This document shows positions 14,151 to 22,852 of a stretch of DNA of 33,587 nt, piece by piece. The position numbers and the translations under genes are program-made. A model generated the notes under the pieces. That model did no database searches and had not been told where the DNA came from. It saw only the letters and a list, made by a program, of their open reading frames with translations. The stretch's first letter is position 1; each line of letters begins with the position of its first letter. This DNA is from an uncultured Parabacteroides sp. (GTDB lineage Bacteria > Bacteroidota > Bacteroidia > Bacteroidales > Tannerellaceae), in assembly GCA_900770835.1 (NCBI GenBank), contig CAAGLQ010000016.1, forward strand, positions 1-33,587. The letters run 5' to 3'.

Positions 14151-15579
14151 AAGCATCCAGCCGTAAAAAGATGAACAGCAGAGTAGTAAATCCCCAAAGC
14201 GAAGAGCCACCATAACTAAAGAAAGGCAAAGGAATGCCTATCACAGGAGTTAATCCTGTGACCATGCCCACATTTATAGCTAAATGAAAAAAGAAGATGG
14301 AAGCTACACTATAGCCATAAATCCGTCCAAACGCATTATCTTGTCTCTCTGCCAATAAGATCAGTCGCAAGATAAACACTCCAAACAGCAACAACACTGC
14401 CGTTGCACCCAAAAAACCTTGCTCTTCTCCAACCGTACAAAAGATAAAGTCGGTATCTTGTTCAGGTACATATTTTAACTTTGTTTGTGTACCATTCAAG
14501 AATCCTTTTCCGGTCAAACCTCCTGAACCAATGGCGATTTTTGACTGATTTACATTATACCCTGCGCCACTTGGATCATCCTCTAAACCTAAAGAAACTT
14601 TGATACGCACCTGTTGATGTGGCTCTAAAATCTCATTAAAGACATAGTCCACAGAGAAAAGAAAACCAAGTGAACCGATCGCAAAAAGAGCAATCAAGAC
14701 ATAATGCCATACCCAATGGTGAAATGAGAGAAAAAACAAATAGCCGACAAACATAAGAACTGCTCCTATAGCGATCCAAGCAAAATTGACAGGCTTAAAA
14801 AGTGAGATCAAAATGCCAATGCTAAAAACAGCTACAGTTACTCCAGCCATCATCTTTACAGCAGAGCCATCCTTTCGCTCAATCCAAGTCAAAATCATGG
14901 TAATCAAGCCTATCATACAAGCTACGATAAACTGTCCCAAAGCTGTCACACCAACTACTGCATCAGCATACTTCATGCCTGTCACAAAGAAAAGTACTGC
15001 ACAAACACCTATCAGCAAAATGTAGCCACTCATGCCCTCACGATAGAGCATCAAGAAAAAAGCAAAATAAACCAATGCAGATCCCGTCTCACGCTGCAAC
15101 AAAATGCAGATCATCGGTAGAAATATTAACAACAATACCAATAAGAAGTTCTTCAATGTAGTTAGCCGAAAGCCATAACTTCCCATTAGTTTTGCTACAG
15201 CCAAGGCCGTAGCAAATTTCGCCAACTCTGCCGGTTGGAAACGTAAAGAACCAATAACCAACCAAGAATGAGAACCTTTAATATTGGGTGCTACAAAGAT
15301 TGTCACAATCAAAAGCACAAGTACCACCACATAGATCAAGTAAGCAAAGATGTCGAAAAAGTCACTCTCTAACATCAAGATCACAAAAATAATCACTACC
15401 GAAGTTGCAATCCAAATCAACTGCATACCAGGACGTTCAGAAGGATCAAAAAAACTTACATCGTCAAAAGCATAACTTGCTCCGCAGATACTAAACCAAC
15501 CGGCTACCACCATCAATACATACAGCAAGATAGTAAACCAATCAACCGACCTCCATATCTCTGTTTTCCTATAACGCAT
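14134..15579 (-). CDS. rodA: RodA peptidoglycan glycosyltransferase (SEDS family), enlarged
   Basis: SEDS-family polymerase of the elongation machinery, working with PBP2 in the inner membrane. The catalytic region is VPEQDTDFIFCTVGEEQG, with the conserved aspartate at about residue 377, and the C-terminal signature GMVTGLTPVIGIPLPFFSYGGSS is intact. At 481 residues it is about 110 longer than E. coli RodA. The excess lies around residues 205-320 and looks like three or four extra hydrophobic segments (near LGQFIVACMIGLITMIL, MMAGVTVAVFSIGILIS, FAWIAIGAVLMFVGYLF) before the catalytic loop. It overlaps mrdA by 11 bases and is the last gene of the purH-mre unit. Confidence 0.94.
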   Translation of the reverse strand: MRYRKTEIWRSVDWFTILLYVLMVVAGWFSICGASYAFDDVSFFDPSERPGMQLIWIATSVVIIFVILMLESDFFDIFAYLIYVVVLVLLIVTIFVAPNIKGSHSWLVIGSLRFQPAELAKFATALAVAKLMGSYGFRLTTLKNFLLVLLLIFLPMICILLQRETGSALVYFAFFLMLYREGMSGYILLIGVCAVLFFVTGMKYADAVVGVTALGQFIVACMIGLITMILTWIERKDGSAVKMMAGVTVAVFSIGILISLFKPVNFAWIAIGAVLMFVGYLFFLSFHHWVWHYVLIALFAIGSLGFLFSVDYVFNEILEPHQQVRIKVSLGLEDDPSGAGYNVNQSKIAIGSGGLTGKGFLNGTQTKLKYVPEQDTDFIFCTVGEEQGFLGATAVLLLFGVFILRLILLAERQDNAFGRIYGYSVASIFFFHLAINVGMVTGLTPVIGIPLPFFSYGGSSLWGFTTLLFIFLRLDASRKER

Positions 15580-17437
15580 TATTTGGTAAAATGACAGTGT
15601 TTACAATAGACTCCTCCAAGACTTGATCTTCCTCGCTAATCTCTCCTTTCAAATATTTCTCTAACATCAGCTTACCGATAGGCACCGCATAAGTCGCTCC
15701 AAATCCAGCATTCTCAACGAATACGGAGATCGCCACCTTCGCATCATGATAAGGGGCAAAACCCATAAAAATAGAGTGATCCTTGCCATGCGGATTCTCC
15801 GCCGTACCCGTCTTTCCACATACTTCGATCTCCGGCAAAGCCGCACCTCTACAGGTTGCACCCCAAATAGTTCCTGCCACCGCCCCCCGCATACCCTCCG
15901 CCACGTAGTTATAATAATGCGACTCAACGGAGGTATAATGTCGTTGGGTATAAAGCGTATCCAAAGGAATATCTTCAATTTCTTTTACAACGTGCGGCGT
16001 GATATAATAGCCTCGATTGGCCACTGTTGCCGCCAAATTACAGATTTGTAATGGAGTAGCCAAGATCTCTCCTTGTCCAATTGCAATTGAAATGACAGTA
16101 CTAGAATTCCAACGCCCTCGATAAAACTTATCATAGAACTTACTGTTGGGCACAAATCCACGCTTCTCACCCGGAAGATCAACACCCAATTTATAACCAT
16201 ACCCCATAGACACCAAGTGGTCTTTCCATGTATCGAAAGCTTCTTGTACCGAAGGATAGCGTTTTCTACTATCAATCATATCATGCAATCCCCATGGAAA
16301 GAAAGAATTACATGAGGTAGCTAAAGCCCCCACCAAAGGTAACGGTGAAGGGTGGCCATGACAGGCAGGCTTCCCACCCCGAAAAGTATAGCCATGCGCA
16401 CAAGAATAGGTAGTTTCTGGTGTGATCACTCCTTCTTGCAGGAAAATCAAGCCCTGTGTTGGCTTAAAGGTTGAGCCCGGAGGATATTGTGCCATTAAAG
16501 GACGATTGAAGAGCGGTTTAAAAGGATTCTTTTGCAAAGAAGTATAATTCTTACCTCGCTGGCGGCCAATCAAAATACTGGGGTCATAAGTAGGAGAAGA
16601 AACCATACAAAGAATCTCGCCCGTTTCAGGTTCAATCATCACAATACCGCCTAACTTGTTCTTCATCAATTTCTCACCGTAGGCCTGCAACTCCATATCG
16701 ATGGAAAGTTTCAAATTCTTGCCTGATTCAGGGGGCACATCATGCAATCCCTCCTCATAGCGTCCTTTGATACGTCCATGAGCATCCCGTAACAAAATCT
16801 CAACCCCCTTTACACCTCGAAGATAGGTTTCGTAAGATTGCTCAACACCTGTTCGCCCAGAATAGTCTCCCTGTGCATAATAGGGATCATTCTCTATGTC
16901 CTTGCGATTCACCTCACCAATATTTCCCAACACCAAAGCGGCATTCGGATATTCATATTGACGGATTGTACGGTTTTGGATGTAAAAGCCAGGGAATTTA
17001 TACAACTTCTCCTGTAATACACCATACTCTTGAGCCGATAGTTGATTCATAAAAACCTGCGGCACATAAGAGGAATAACCCGGATTTAACTTCCGATTTT
17101 TAATGTCTGCAATACGCTTCACGAATTGCTCTTTCGTAATTCCTAAGATCTGACAAAAATCCAAAGTATCGAAAGGTTGTATCTCTCGCATTACTAACAT
17201 CACGTCGTATGCCGGTTGATTATATACCAATAAACGCCCCGCGCGATCATATATCATCCCCCGTGAGGGGTAGAGTGTCTTCTTTAAAAAGGCATTGCTA
17301 TCTGCCCATGCTTTATAGCCACTCTCCAGAACCTGCAAGAAAAATAAACGCAAAATGAAGACCAGCACCAATGCGATCACCGCACCTGCCAACACATAAC
17401 GCCGCGATTCCAGCTCAAACTTCGTCCTATTCTCCAA
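15569..17437 (-). CDS. mrdA: Penicillin-binding protein 2 (elongation transpeptidase)
   Basis: Class B PBP that crosslinks peptidoglycan during side-wall growth, partner of RodA. The 622-residue protein has one N-terminal membrane helix (about 13-36), a dimerisation domain, and the three penicillin-binding motifs: STFK with catalytic S322 (PPGSTFKPT), SCN at 375-377, and KTGT at 542-545. The start is a TTG (17435-17437) overlapping the mreD stop by 11 bases; no ATG is available because TGA and TAG lie just upstream in frame and the next Met is at residue 61, after the membrane helix. Coupled translation from mreD is likely. Confidence 0.95.
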   Translation of the reverse strand: MENRTKFELESRRYVLAGAVIALVLVFILRLFFLQVLESGYKAWADSNAFLKKTLYPSRGMIYDRAGRLLVYNQPAYDVMLVMREIQPFDTLDFCQILGITKEQFVKRIADIKNRKLNPGYSSYVPQVFMNQLSAQEYGVLQEKLYKFPGFYIQNRTIRQYEYPNAALVLGNIGEVNRKDIENDPYYAQGDYSGRTGVEQSYETYLRGVKGVEILLRDAHGRIKGRYEEGLHDVPPESGKNLKLSIDMELQAYGEKLMKNKLGGIVMIEPETGEILCMVSSPTYDPSILIGRQRGKNYTSLQKNPFKPLFNRPLMAQYPPGSTFKPTQGLIFLQEGVITPETTYSCAHGYTFRGGKPACHGHPSPLPLVGALATSCNSFFPWGLHDMIDSRKRYPSVQEAFDTWKDHLVSMGYGYKLGVDLPGEKRGFVPNSKFYDKFYRGRWNSSTVISIAIGQGEILATPLQICNLAATVANRGYYITPHVVKEIEDIPLDTLYTQRHYTSVESHYYNYVAEGMRGAVAGTIWGATCRGAALPEIEVCGKTGTAENPHGKDHSIFMGFAPYHDAKVAISVFVENAGFGATYAVPIGKLMLEKYLKGEISEEDQVLEESIVNTVILPNNAL

Positions 17438-17948
17438 TTTTCTGAATGTCTATCAGATTGAACGACTCCACTGTACAGATCAAAAGCGTGGTCAAAAGCA
17501 CACTCGACAGGATACGCACTGCCAAAAAAAACGGATCAAACAAATTCAACGACTCTATCAAGAATAAGGCCATATGATGCAACACCACAAATGTCAACAC
17601 ATAACGAAAGAATCCGCCATAGCCGAAGGCCCGATAAGAAGGATAGATTCCTTCCGGAAGATCCTTCCCCATATACATTTGGATCAATCCATCCCGGCAA
17701 AAACATGCCAAAGTGCAAGCAAAAGCATGCATACCCGCTGTATTGCAAAACAGATCAATCGACAACCCTGCCCCAAATGCCCAAAATAGCTGTCCCGAAC
17801 GAGATCCGTCCACCGGTAGTTTCAAAATAATATACAGATACAAAAAAGGAGTTGCAATGCGCATAAAATGGATGTTGTTCAAGATCAGTACCTGAATCAA
17901 CACGAACACTACAAAATAAATCGCATTGCGCAATATATTATTAATCAT
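17427..17948 (-). CDS. mreD: Rod shape-determining protein MreD
   Basis: Small inner-membrane component of the elongasome. The 173-residue product is strongly hydrophobic with about five to six membrane segments (AIYFVVFVLIQVLILNNI near the start; PFLYLYIILKLPV; LFWAFGAGLSIDLFCNTAGMHAF; FRYVLTFVVLHHMALFL; LAVRILSSVLLTTLLICTV). The pattern GxxxDLFxxTAGMHAF is shared by MreD proteins. The ATG overlaps the mreC stop by eight bases and its own end overlaps mrdA. Sequence conservation in this family is low, so the call rests mainly on hydrophobicity and its place between mreC and mrdA. Confidence 0.9.
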   Translation of the reverse strand: MINNILRNAIYFVVFVLIQVLILNNIHFMRIATPFLYLYIILKLPVDGSRSGQLFWAFGAGLSIDLFCNTAGMHAFACTLACFCRDGLIQMYMGKDLPEGIYPSYRAFGYGGFFRYVLTFVVLHHMALFLIESLNLFDPFFLAVRILSSVLLTTLLICTVESFNLIDIQKIGE

Positions 17949-18795
17949 TCTTCTTCGCCTCTTTCTCTATATCCAACTGTTCCTGTTGAAGGAAATTCTT
18001 GATTATCCGAACATGATTCAATGCATGAAAGTCTGTCGCCAAACGCACCTGTAACGCATAGAAATTATCATCATGCTGTTTCTCATAATCCTCCACAACG
18101 CCCACAATCAACCCTGCGGGAAAAACCGCAGAATAACCACTAGTCACAATCGTATCACCTCGCTGGAATTCCACATGGCGCGGTAACTCCTCCAATGTAG
18201 CATAACGTGTGTTACGACCATTCCAACTTAATGAGCCAAAATAGCTACTCCCCTGCAATTTGCAGCTAATTCGCAGCTTGGGGTTCAGCAAGGGGATAAT
18301 CACGGCAAAACGATCTGACACCGTAGAGACAATCCCTACTATACCACGCTCGGAGACAACCCCCATATCCGGAGTAACTCCATCTAACCGGCCTTTATTC
18401 ACTGTGATATAATTTGACAAACGGGAAACACTGTTATTTACCACCTGTGCTACCACAAAAGAATAAGGAAAATGCTCCGTTGAATCAGCCGAAAATCCCT
18501 GGAATAGTACCGTATCCGCCATGAATGCATCCAACTGATCCTGTAAATCAAGCAACTGCGACTCTAATTGCCCGTTGCGCTCCAGCAATTCCTTGTTAAT
18601 CTCCCGCAAATGCATATAAGAAGTCACCTCTCCCGAAACGGAGGCGAGACTACCCGCCACTCTATTCGCAGAACTGAATAACACATTGCGCTGATAGGCA
18701 TTATCGCGATAAATCAATGCCAACGAAAATGCCAATAACCCCAAAAACAAGAACCAATGCCTCTTCCCAACCAGAAACTCCAGCAGCTTGCGCAC
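17941..18795 (-). CDS. mreC: Rod shape-determining protein MreC
   Basis: Bitopic elongasome scaffold that contacts PBP2 in the periplasm. The 284-residue product has a single N-terminal membrane helix (HWFLFLGLLAFSLALIY), a coiled coil (about residues 62-92, EINKELLERNGQLESQLLDL) and the beta-barrel domain with VNKGRLDGVTPDMGVVSERGIVGIV, the best conserved MreC segment. The start is a GTG at 18793-18795 preceded by an AGGA; an ATG one base out of frame lies beside it. A 95-base gap with a long inverted repeat separates it from mreB. Confidence 0.93.
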   Translation of the reverse strand: MRKLLEFLVGKRHWFLFLGLLAFSLALIYRDNAYQRNVLFSSANRVAGSLASVSGEVTSYMHLREINKELLERNGQLESQLLDLQDQLDAFMADTVLFQGFSADSTEHFPYSFVVAQVVNNSVSRLSNYITVNKGRLDGVTPDMGVVSERGIVGIVSTVSDRFAVIIPLLNPKLRISCKLQGSSYFGSLSWNGRNTRYATLEELPRHVEFQRGDTIVTSGYSAVFPAGLIVGVVEDYEKQHDDNFYALQVRLATDFHALNHVRIIKNFLQQEQLDIEKEAKKND

Positions 18796-18803
18796 ATTTC
18801 CTA

Positions 18804-18888
18804 CAATTTAGGATTTACAATTTCTAATTTATGTTCGCATGAATTCTACTTCAAACCACATAAATCAGAAATTATAAATCAGAAATAC
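18804..18888. repeat. AT-rich inverted repeat in the mreB-mreC gap
   Basis: AATTTCTAATTTATG (18819-18833) pairs with CATAAATCAGAAATT (18859-18873) with one mismatch in 15. The pairing continues less perfectly outward to about 18804 and 18888; the loop is 25 bases. It starts just after the mreB stop. The right arm closely resembles the right arm of the repeat at 27847-27928, so the two appear to be copies of one dispersed element. It could act as an RNA hairpin that tunes mreB versus mreC levels (inference). Confidence 0.75.
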
Positions 18889-18890
18889 AT

Positions 18891-19910
18891 TTATCGAATT
18901 AAGAAATTGAATTTATCGATACTCTTCAAAGCAATACCCGTACCCTTTGCCACCGCATGAAGCGGATCCTCTGCGATATGAAATTGGATATTCATCTTGT
19001 CGCGCAAACGTTTATCCAATCCGCGCAACATAGCACCTCCACCAGCCAAGAAGATGCCATTCTTCACGATGTCAGCATACAACTCTGGTGGGGTTTGTTC
19101 CAATGCACTCAAGATAGCTGCCTCAATTTTAGAAATTGACTTATCCAAACAATGAGCAATCTCTTGATAAGAAACCGCCACCTCCATCGGAAGCGCAGTC
19201 ATTTGATTAGGACCATGCACCGTATAATCCTCTGGTTCATCATCCAAAACAGTCAAGGCTGAGCCCACATTAATCTTGATACGCTCCGCCATACGCTCAC
19301 TTACCTTCACATTATGTTGGCGACGCATATACTCTACAATATCTGCGGTCAAATCATCTCCTGCCATACGAATAGACTTATTAGAAACAATGCCACCTAA
19401 CGAAATTACTGCAATCTCCGTCGTTCCACCGCCTATATCTACGATCATATTTCCCTCCGGCGCTAAAACATCAATGCCCACACCAATTGCCGCAGCCATT
19501 GGCTCAAACACCATATAAACATCCCTTCCACCCGCATGTTCAGCCGAGTCACGCACAGCACGAATCTCCACCTCCGTACTTCCAGAGGGAATGCCGATGA
19601 CCATACGTAAAGAGGGGGCAAACCATCTGCGCTTGCTACTTGCCATCTTAATTAAACCGCGCATCATCTGCTCAGCCGCATAAAAGTCGGCAATCACCCC
19701 CTCACGCAAGGGTCTAATCGTCCGAATATTCTTATGCGTCTTCTCATACATTTCACGGGCAACACTGCCGACAGCCAACACCTTGTCTGTGCGTGCATCC
19801 AAAGCGACTACCGAAGGCTCGTCCACCACGATCTTATCATTACACGTTATGATCGTGTTAGCCGTACCTAAATCCATGGCAATCTCTTGTGTAAAAGAAA
19901 ATAATCCCAT
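18891..19910 (-). CDS. mreB: Actin-like rod shape-determining protein MreB
   Basis: Bacterial actin that organises cell-wall elongation beneath the membrane. The 339-residue protein starts MGLFSFTQEIAMDLGTANT, with the phosphate-1 motif DLGTANT, and has the VVDEPSVVAL strand, the GGRDVYMVFEPMAAAIG segment, phosphate-2 MIVDIGGGTTEIAVISLGGIV, and NGIFLAGGGAMLRGLD near the C-terminus. The ATG at 19908-19910 is 21 bases after the purH stop with no promoter between, so it is probably co-transcribed with purH. Length is normal for the family. Confidence 0.97.
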   Translation of the reverse strand: MGLFSFTQEIAMDLGTANTIITCNDKIVVDEPSVVALDARTDKVLAVGSVAREMYEKTHKNIRTIRPLREGVIADFYAAEQMMRGLIKMASSKRRWFAPSLRMVIGIPSGSTEVEIRAVRDSAEHAGGRDVYMVFEPMAAAIGVGIDVLAPEGNMIVDIGGGTTEIAVISLGGIVSNKSIRMAGDDLTADIVEYMRRQHNVKVSERMAERIKINVGSALTVLDDEPEDYTVHGPNQMTALPMEVAVSYQEIAHCLDKSISKIEAAILSALEQTPPELYADIVKNGIFLAGGGAMLRGLDKRLRDKMNIQFHIAEDPLHAVAKGTGIALKSIDKFNFLIR

Positions 19911-19931
19911 TCCTTTTCCTTAATATATAGT

Positions 19932-21455
19932 TTAGTGTTTAAAATGACGTACACCCGTTTTCACCATCGCAACATCATGCTGATTACAATACTCAACGGA
20001 CAGTTTATCATTGATGGAACCACCCGGCTGGATCACAGCCTTAATACCTGCCTGATCTGCAATCTCCACGCAGTCGGGGAAGGGGAAGAAAGCATCCGAA
20101 GCCATCACCGCACCATGCAGATCAAAACCAAAAGATTTCGCCTTCTCAATAGCTTGTTTCAAAGAATCCACTCGTGAGGTCTGGCCTACACCGCTGGCGC
20201 ACAACTGCTTGTTCTTTGCCAATGTGATGGCGTTGCTCTTGCTGTGTTTTACAATCTTGTTGGCGAACAATAAATCTTCGATCTCTGAAGCGGAGGGACG
20301 CTTGTCTGACATCGGCTCCAGGTCAGCTTCTACCTGTATGCTCAGATCTTTTTGTTGCATTAATACTCCATTCAGTAAAGAACGGAACTGCATAGGGCAG
20401 GTTTTGCATTCCTTACGGATCAAAATGATACGGTTTTTCTTCAGCTGCAATACCTCCAATGCCTCTGGCTCATAAGCCGGAGCGATAATCACTTCGAAGA
20501 ATATTTTATGGATTTCTTCTGCTACCTCCTTCGTGATCGTTGTGTTTGTCACTAAAATACCACCGAAAGCTGAAACCGGATCACCTGCTAAAGCATCCTT
20601 CCAAGCCTCCAACACGGTACTTCGAGAAGCAATGCCACATGCATTGTTATGCTTTAAAATTGCGAATGTTAACTCATCAAACTCATCAATCAAATTGACG
20701 GCAGCGTCAATATCCAACAAATTGTTGTAAGAGATTTCCTTTCCATGGATTTGCTCAAACATCTCGTTGAATTTACCATAGAATTTACCTGCTTGGTGAG
20801 GGTTCTCTCCATATCGCAAGTGCATCGGGCTATCAACTGCCGCACGGAAATGTGAACCTTGACGATCATCGAAATAGTTGAAAATCGCACTGTCATAACC
20901 GGAAGAAACAGCAAATGCCTCTTTGGCAAACCACTTACGATCCTCTAAAGTCGTTTCAGCTCCTTTCTCATTCAACAGCTGTAAAAGCGGTTGATATTGT
21001 GCCTTGGAGGCTACGATTACTACATCCTGGAAATTCTTGGCGGCTGCACGAATCAGTGAAATACCACCTATATCTATTTTTTCAATAATTGCTTGCTCAT
21101 CCGCACCAGAAGCTACAGTTTCCTCGAAAGGATACAAATCGACGATGACTAAATCAATTTCAGGAATCTCATATTCCGCTAATTGCTGTTGATCCATCTC
21201 GTTATTGCGGCGAGCCAAAATGCCTCCAAAAACTTTCGGATGCAGCGTCTTCACACGGCCTCCCAAAATGGAAGGATAGGTTGTTAAATCCTCTACCGCA
21301 TCGCAAGGCAATCCTAATGATTCGATAAATGATTGAGTACCACCTGTTGATACGAAGCTAACACCTTCGTTATGCAGTTTCTTTAAGATCTCATCCAGCC
21401 CGTCTTTGTGAAAAACAGAGACCAAGGCGCGCTTAATACGTTTCGTTGCAACCAT
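19932..21455 (-). CDS. purH: Bifunctional AICAR transformylase / IMP cyclohydrolase
   Basis: Catalyses the last two steps of de novo IMP synthesis: formylation of AICAR, then ring closure. The N-terminal cyclohydrolase domain starts KRALVSVFHKDGLDEI and contains VSTGGTQSFIESLG and GGRVKTLHPKVFGGIL; the C-terminal transformylase domain contains AILKHNNACGIAS and the terminal GVRHFKH. I chose the ATG at 21453-21455 (507 residues). The frame extends to 21509, but a promoter box at 21487-21494 lies inside that extension, so the longer form cannot be made from this promoter. It heads a unit continuing into mreB, mreC, mreD, mrdA and rodA. Confidence 0.96.
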   Translation of the reverse strand: MVATKRIKRALVSVFHKDGLDEILKKLHNEGVSFVSTGGTQSFIESLGLPCDAVEDLTTYPSILGGRVKTLHPKVFGGILARRNNEMDQQQLAEYEIPEIDLVIVDLYPFEETVASGADEQAIIEKIDIGGISLIRAAAKNFQDVVIVASKAQYQPLLQLLNEKGAETTLEDRKWFAKEAFAVSSGYDSAIFNYFDDRQGSHFRAAVDSPMHLRYGENPHQAGKFYGKFNEMFEQIHGKEISYNNLLDIDAAVNLIDEFDELTFAILKHNNACGIASRSTVLEAWKDALAGDPVSAFGGILVTNTTITKEVAEEIHKIFFEVIIAPAYEPEALEVLQLKKNRIILIRKECKTCPMQFRSLLNGVLMQQKDLSIQVEADLEPMSDKRPSASEIEDLLFANKIVKHSKSNAITLAKNKQLCASGVGQTSRVDSLKQAIEKAKSFGFDLHGAVMASDAFFPFPDCVEIADQAGIKAVIQPGGSINDKLSVEYCNQHDVAMVKTGVRHFKH

Positions 21456-21486
21456 CTTTTTCTGTTTACGTTTATGTTTTAGAGCA

Positions 21487-21494
21487 CAAAAGTA
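21487..21494 (-). promoter_or_regulatory. Bacteroidetes-type -7 box (TACTTTTG) for the purH-mre unit
   Basis: CAAAAGTA on the plus strand is TACTTTTG on the minus strand, 32 bases upstream of the chosen purH ATG. It is the only clear box before the six-gene unit and decides the purH start. No PurR-like operator was recognised. Confidence 0.6.
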
Positions 21495-21570
21495 GTATTT
21501 ATTTCCCAATCCATAGCGATATTTCGGGAAAATATGTTATTGAGCATGAGTGAAAGAAGAAATCAGGTAA

Positions 21571-21606
21571 AAATAAAAAGAAGAGCCATAATTTATAGCT
21601 CTTCTT
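21571..21606 (-). terminator. Rho-independent terminator after tRNA-Pro
   Basis: On the minus strand, AAGAAGAGC, an 11-base loop and GCTCTTCTT form a 9-base-pair stem (21578-21586 with 21598-21606), continuing straight into a T-rich run (TTTTTATTTTT). It begins seven bases after the tRNA 3' end, so the tRNA is a separate transcript from purH. Confidence 0.88.
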
Positions 21607-21612
21607 CTTTTG

Positions 21613-21688
21613 TCGGGGTAACAAGATTCGAACTTGTGACCCCCTGCTCCCAAAGCAGGTGCGCTAACCGGACTGCGCTACACCCCGA
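21613..21688 (-). tRNA. tRNA-Pro (anticodon TGG)
   Basis: The reverse complement folds as a tRNA: acceptor stem TCGGGGT/ACCCCGA, a D-arm with GCGC...GCGC, anticodon stem CCTGC/GCAGG around the loop TTTGGGA (anticodon TGG), and a T-arm with GTTCGAATC flanked by ACAAG/CTTGT. The 3' CCA is not encoded. A complete promoter lies 26 bases upstream and a terminator follows directly. Confidence 0.97.
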
Positions 21689-21713
21689 TTGGCTTCTTCT
21701 CTCGAATGCGTTG

Positions 21714-21744
21714 CAAAGGTAATGTTTTTTTTTAATCGGCCAAA
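21714..21744 (-). promoter_or_regulatory. Complete Bacteroidetes promoter for tRNA-Pro (TTTG-N19-TACCTTTG)
   Basis: On the minus strand TTTG (21741-21744) is followed after 19 bases by TACCTTTG (21714-21721). This matches both the -33 and -7 elements with normal spacing and is 26 bases from the tRNA 5' end. It is the only promoter here in which I see both elements clearly. Confidence 0.85.
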
Positions 21745-21907
21745 GTTTCTCTTTATTTTTTGATTTAGTTTAGAGTTTTTGCAGATTAACCGGTTTGGAA
21801 AAGCTTATGTTTATATTAGATTTGGCAGGATAATGCGCCACACACATATGTAGAAAAGCTCTTTAAGTAAGATAACGTTACTCGTTTCCGTAACCAACGT
21901 TAGCAAA

Positions 21908-21928
21908 AAAGTCACCTCCGATTTGGAG
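21908..21928 (-). terminator. Possible weak terminator after the glycyl-radical activase
   Basis: On the minus strand, CTCC-AAATC-GGAG forms a short stem, followed within a few bases by a run of six T, about ten bases after the activase stop. The stem is only four to five base pairs, so this is tentative. Confidence 0.35.
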
Positions 21929-21936
21929 AAACGTTC

Positions 21937-22845
21937 TTATCCTCCCACCACAGCTGCTATGCCATACGCTTGAAATTGGGCTATACAGCGAGAGAGCGTA
22001 TCCGCAGAGGGAGCAGCCATCAGCAAATGGTTAGGATTATAAATAGAACCTCTCTTCTCATGTTTCCCTTTTCCGATGTCATGATAGGGCAATAGATTGA
22101 CCACTTTGCGTTTCCAAGGAATAGAGGCCAAAAAAGCCGCTGAGCGATTGATATTCTCCTCATCCGCATTGACACCTTCAATCAAAGGAATACGAATCCA
22201 AAAATTGATGCCCTCCTCAGCGATCATCCGCAGATTAGCAAGAATGGTTTCGTTGGACACACCTGTATAAGCACGATGCTTAGCGGAATCCATCTGTTTC
22301 AAATCCACCAAAAACAGCTCACAGCGAGACATGATGCGCCGCACAACGGCCTCTGAAGCGAAAAGAGTCGTATCCACAGCTCGATGGATACCCAATGCTC
22401 CACAACGATCCAGCATTTCCGCTAAATCATCCGGGTGCATCAATGGCTCACCACCACAGAAGGTGACTCCCCCGCCCGACTCATCCATGAAAAGCATCTC
22501 TTTCTCAATCTCTCGCATAGCCTCCTCGAAGGTGTAGTCTTTCCCAGAGATCTCCATCGCCATCGCCGGGCAAACCGAAGCACAGTGTCCACAAACCACA
22601 CAACGAGTGGAATCGGTCACGATGCCCTGCTCTTCCGTCCAACGCAAAGCTTGATGAGGACAGGCTTGCACGCAAGCCTGACAACCCACACATTTTTTAC
22701 GAGTATATAACTTCTCCGGTCGTGGTGATCCACCCTCTGGATTATGGCACCATACACAAGAGAGCGGGCATCCTTTCATAAACAAGGTGATCCGGATGCC
22801 CGGTCCATCATTTATAGCATAACGTTTGATATCAAACAGCCGCAT
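21937..22845 (-). CDS. Radical SAM glycyl-radical enzyme activase (for the adjacent HypD)
   Basis: Installs the glycyl radical on the partner enzyme using SAM and a [4Fe-4S] cluster. The radical SAM cysteines are C26, C30 and C33 (KGCPLSCVWCHNPEG). A ferredoxin-like insert follows with two more cluster motifs, C52-x2-C55-x2-C58-x3-C62 and C82-x2-C85-x2-C88-x3-C92, as in activases of glycyl-radical dehydratases and decarboxylases rather than the simple PflA type. GGVTFCGGEPLMHP is the SAM-binding GGE motif. The 302-residue length fits that class. The start is seven bases after the hypD stop, so the two are one operon and this is presumably its dedicated activase. Automatic annotation may call it pyruvate formate-lyase activating enzyme. 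Confidence 0.93.
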   Translation of the reverse strand: MRLFDIKRYAINDGPGIRITLFMKGCPLSCVWCHNPEGGSPRPEKLYTRKKCVGCQACVQACPHQALRWTEEQGIVTDSTRCVVCGHCASVCPAMAMEISGKDYTFEEAMREIEKEMLFMDESGGGVTFCGGEPLMHPDDLAEMLDRCGALGIHRAVDTTLFASEAVVRRIMSRCELFLVDLKQMDSAKHRAYTGVSNETILANLRMIAEEGINFWIRIPLIEGVNADEENINRSAAFLASIPWKRKVVNLLPYHDIGKGKHEKRGSIYNPNHLLMAAPSADTLSRCIAQFQAYGIAAVVGG

Positions 22846-22852
22846 ACAATGG

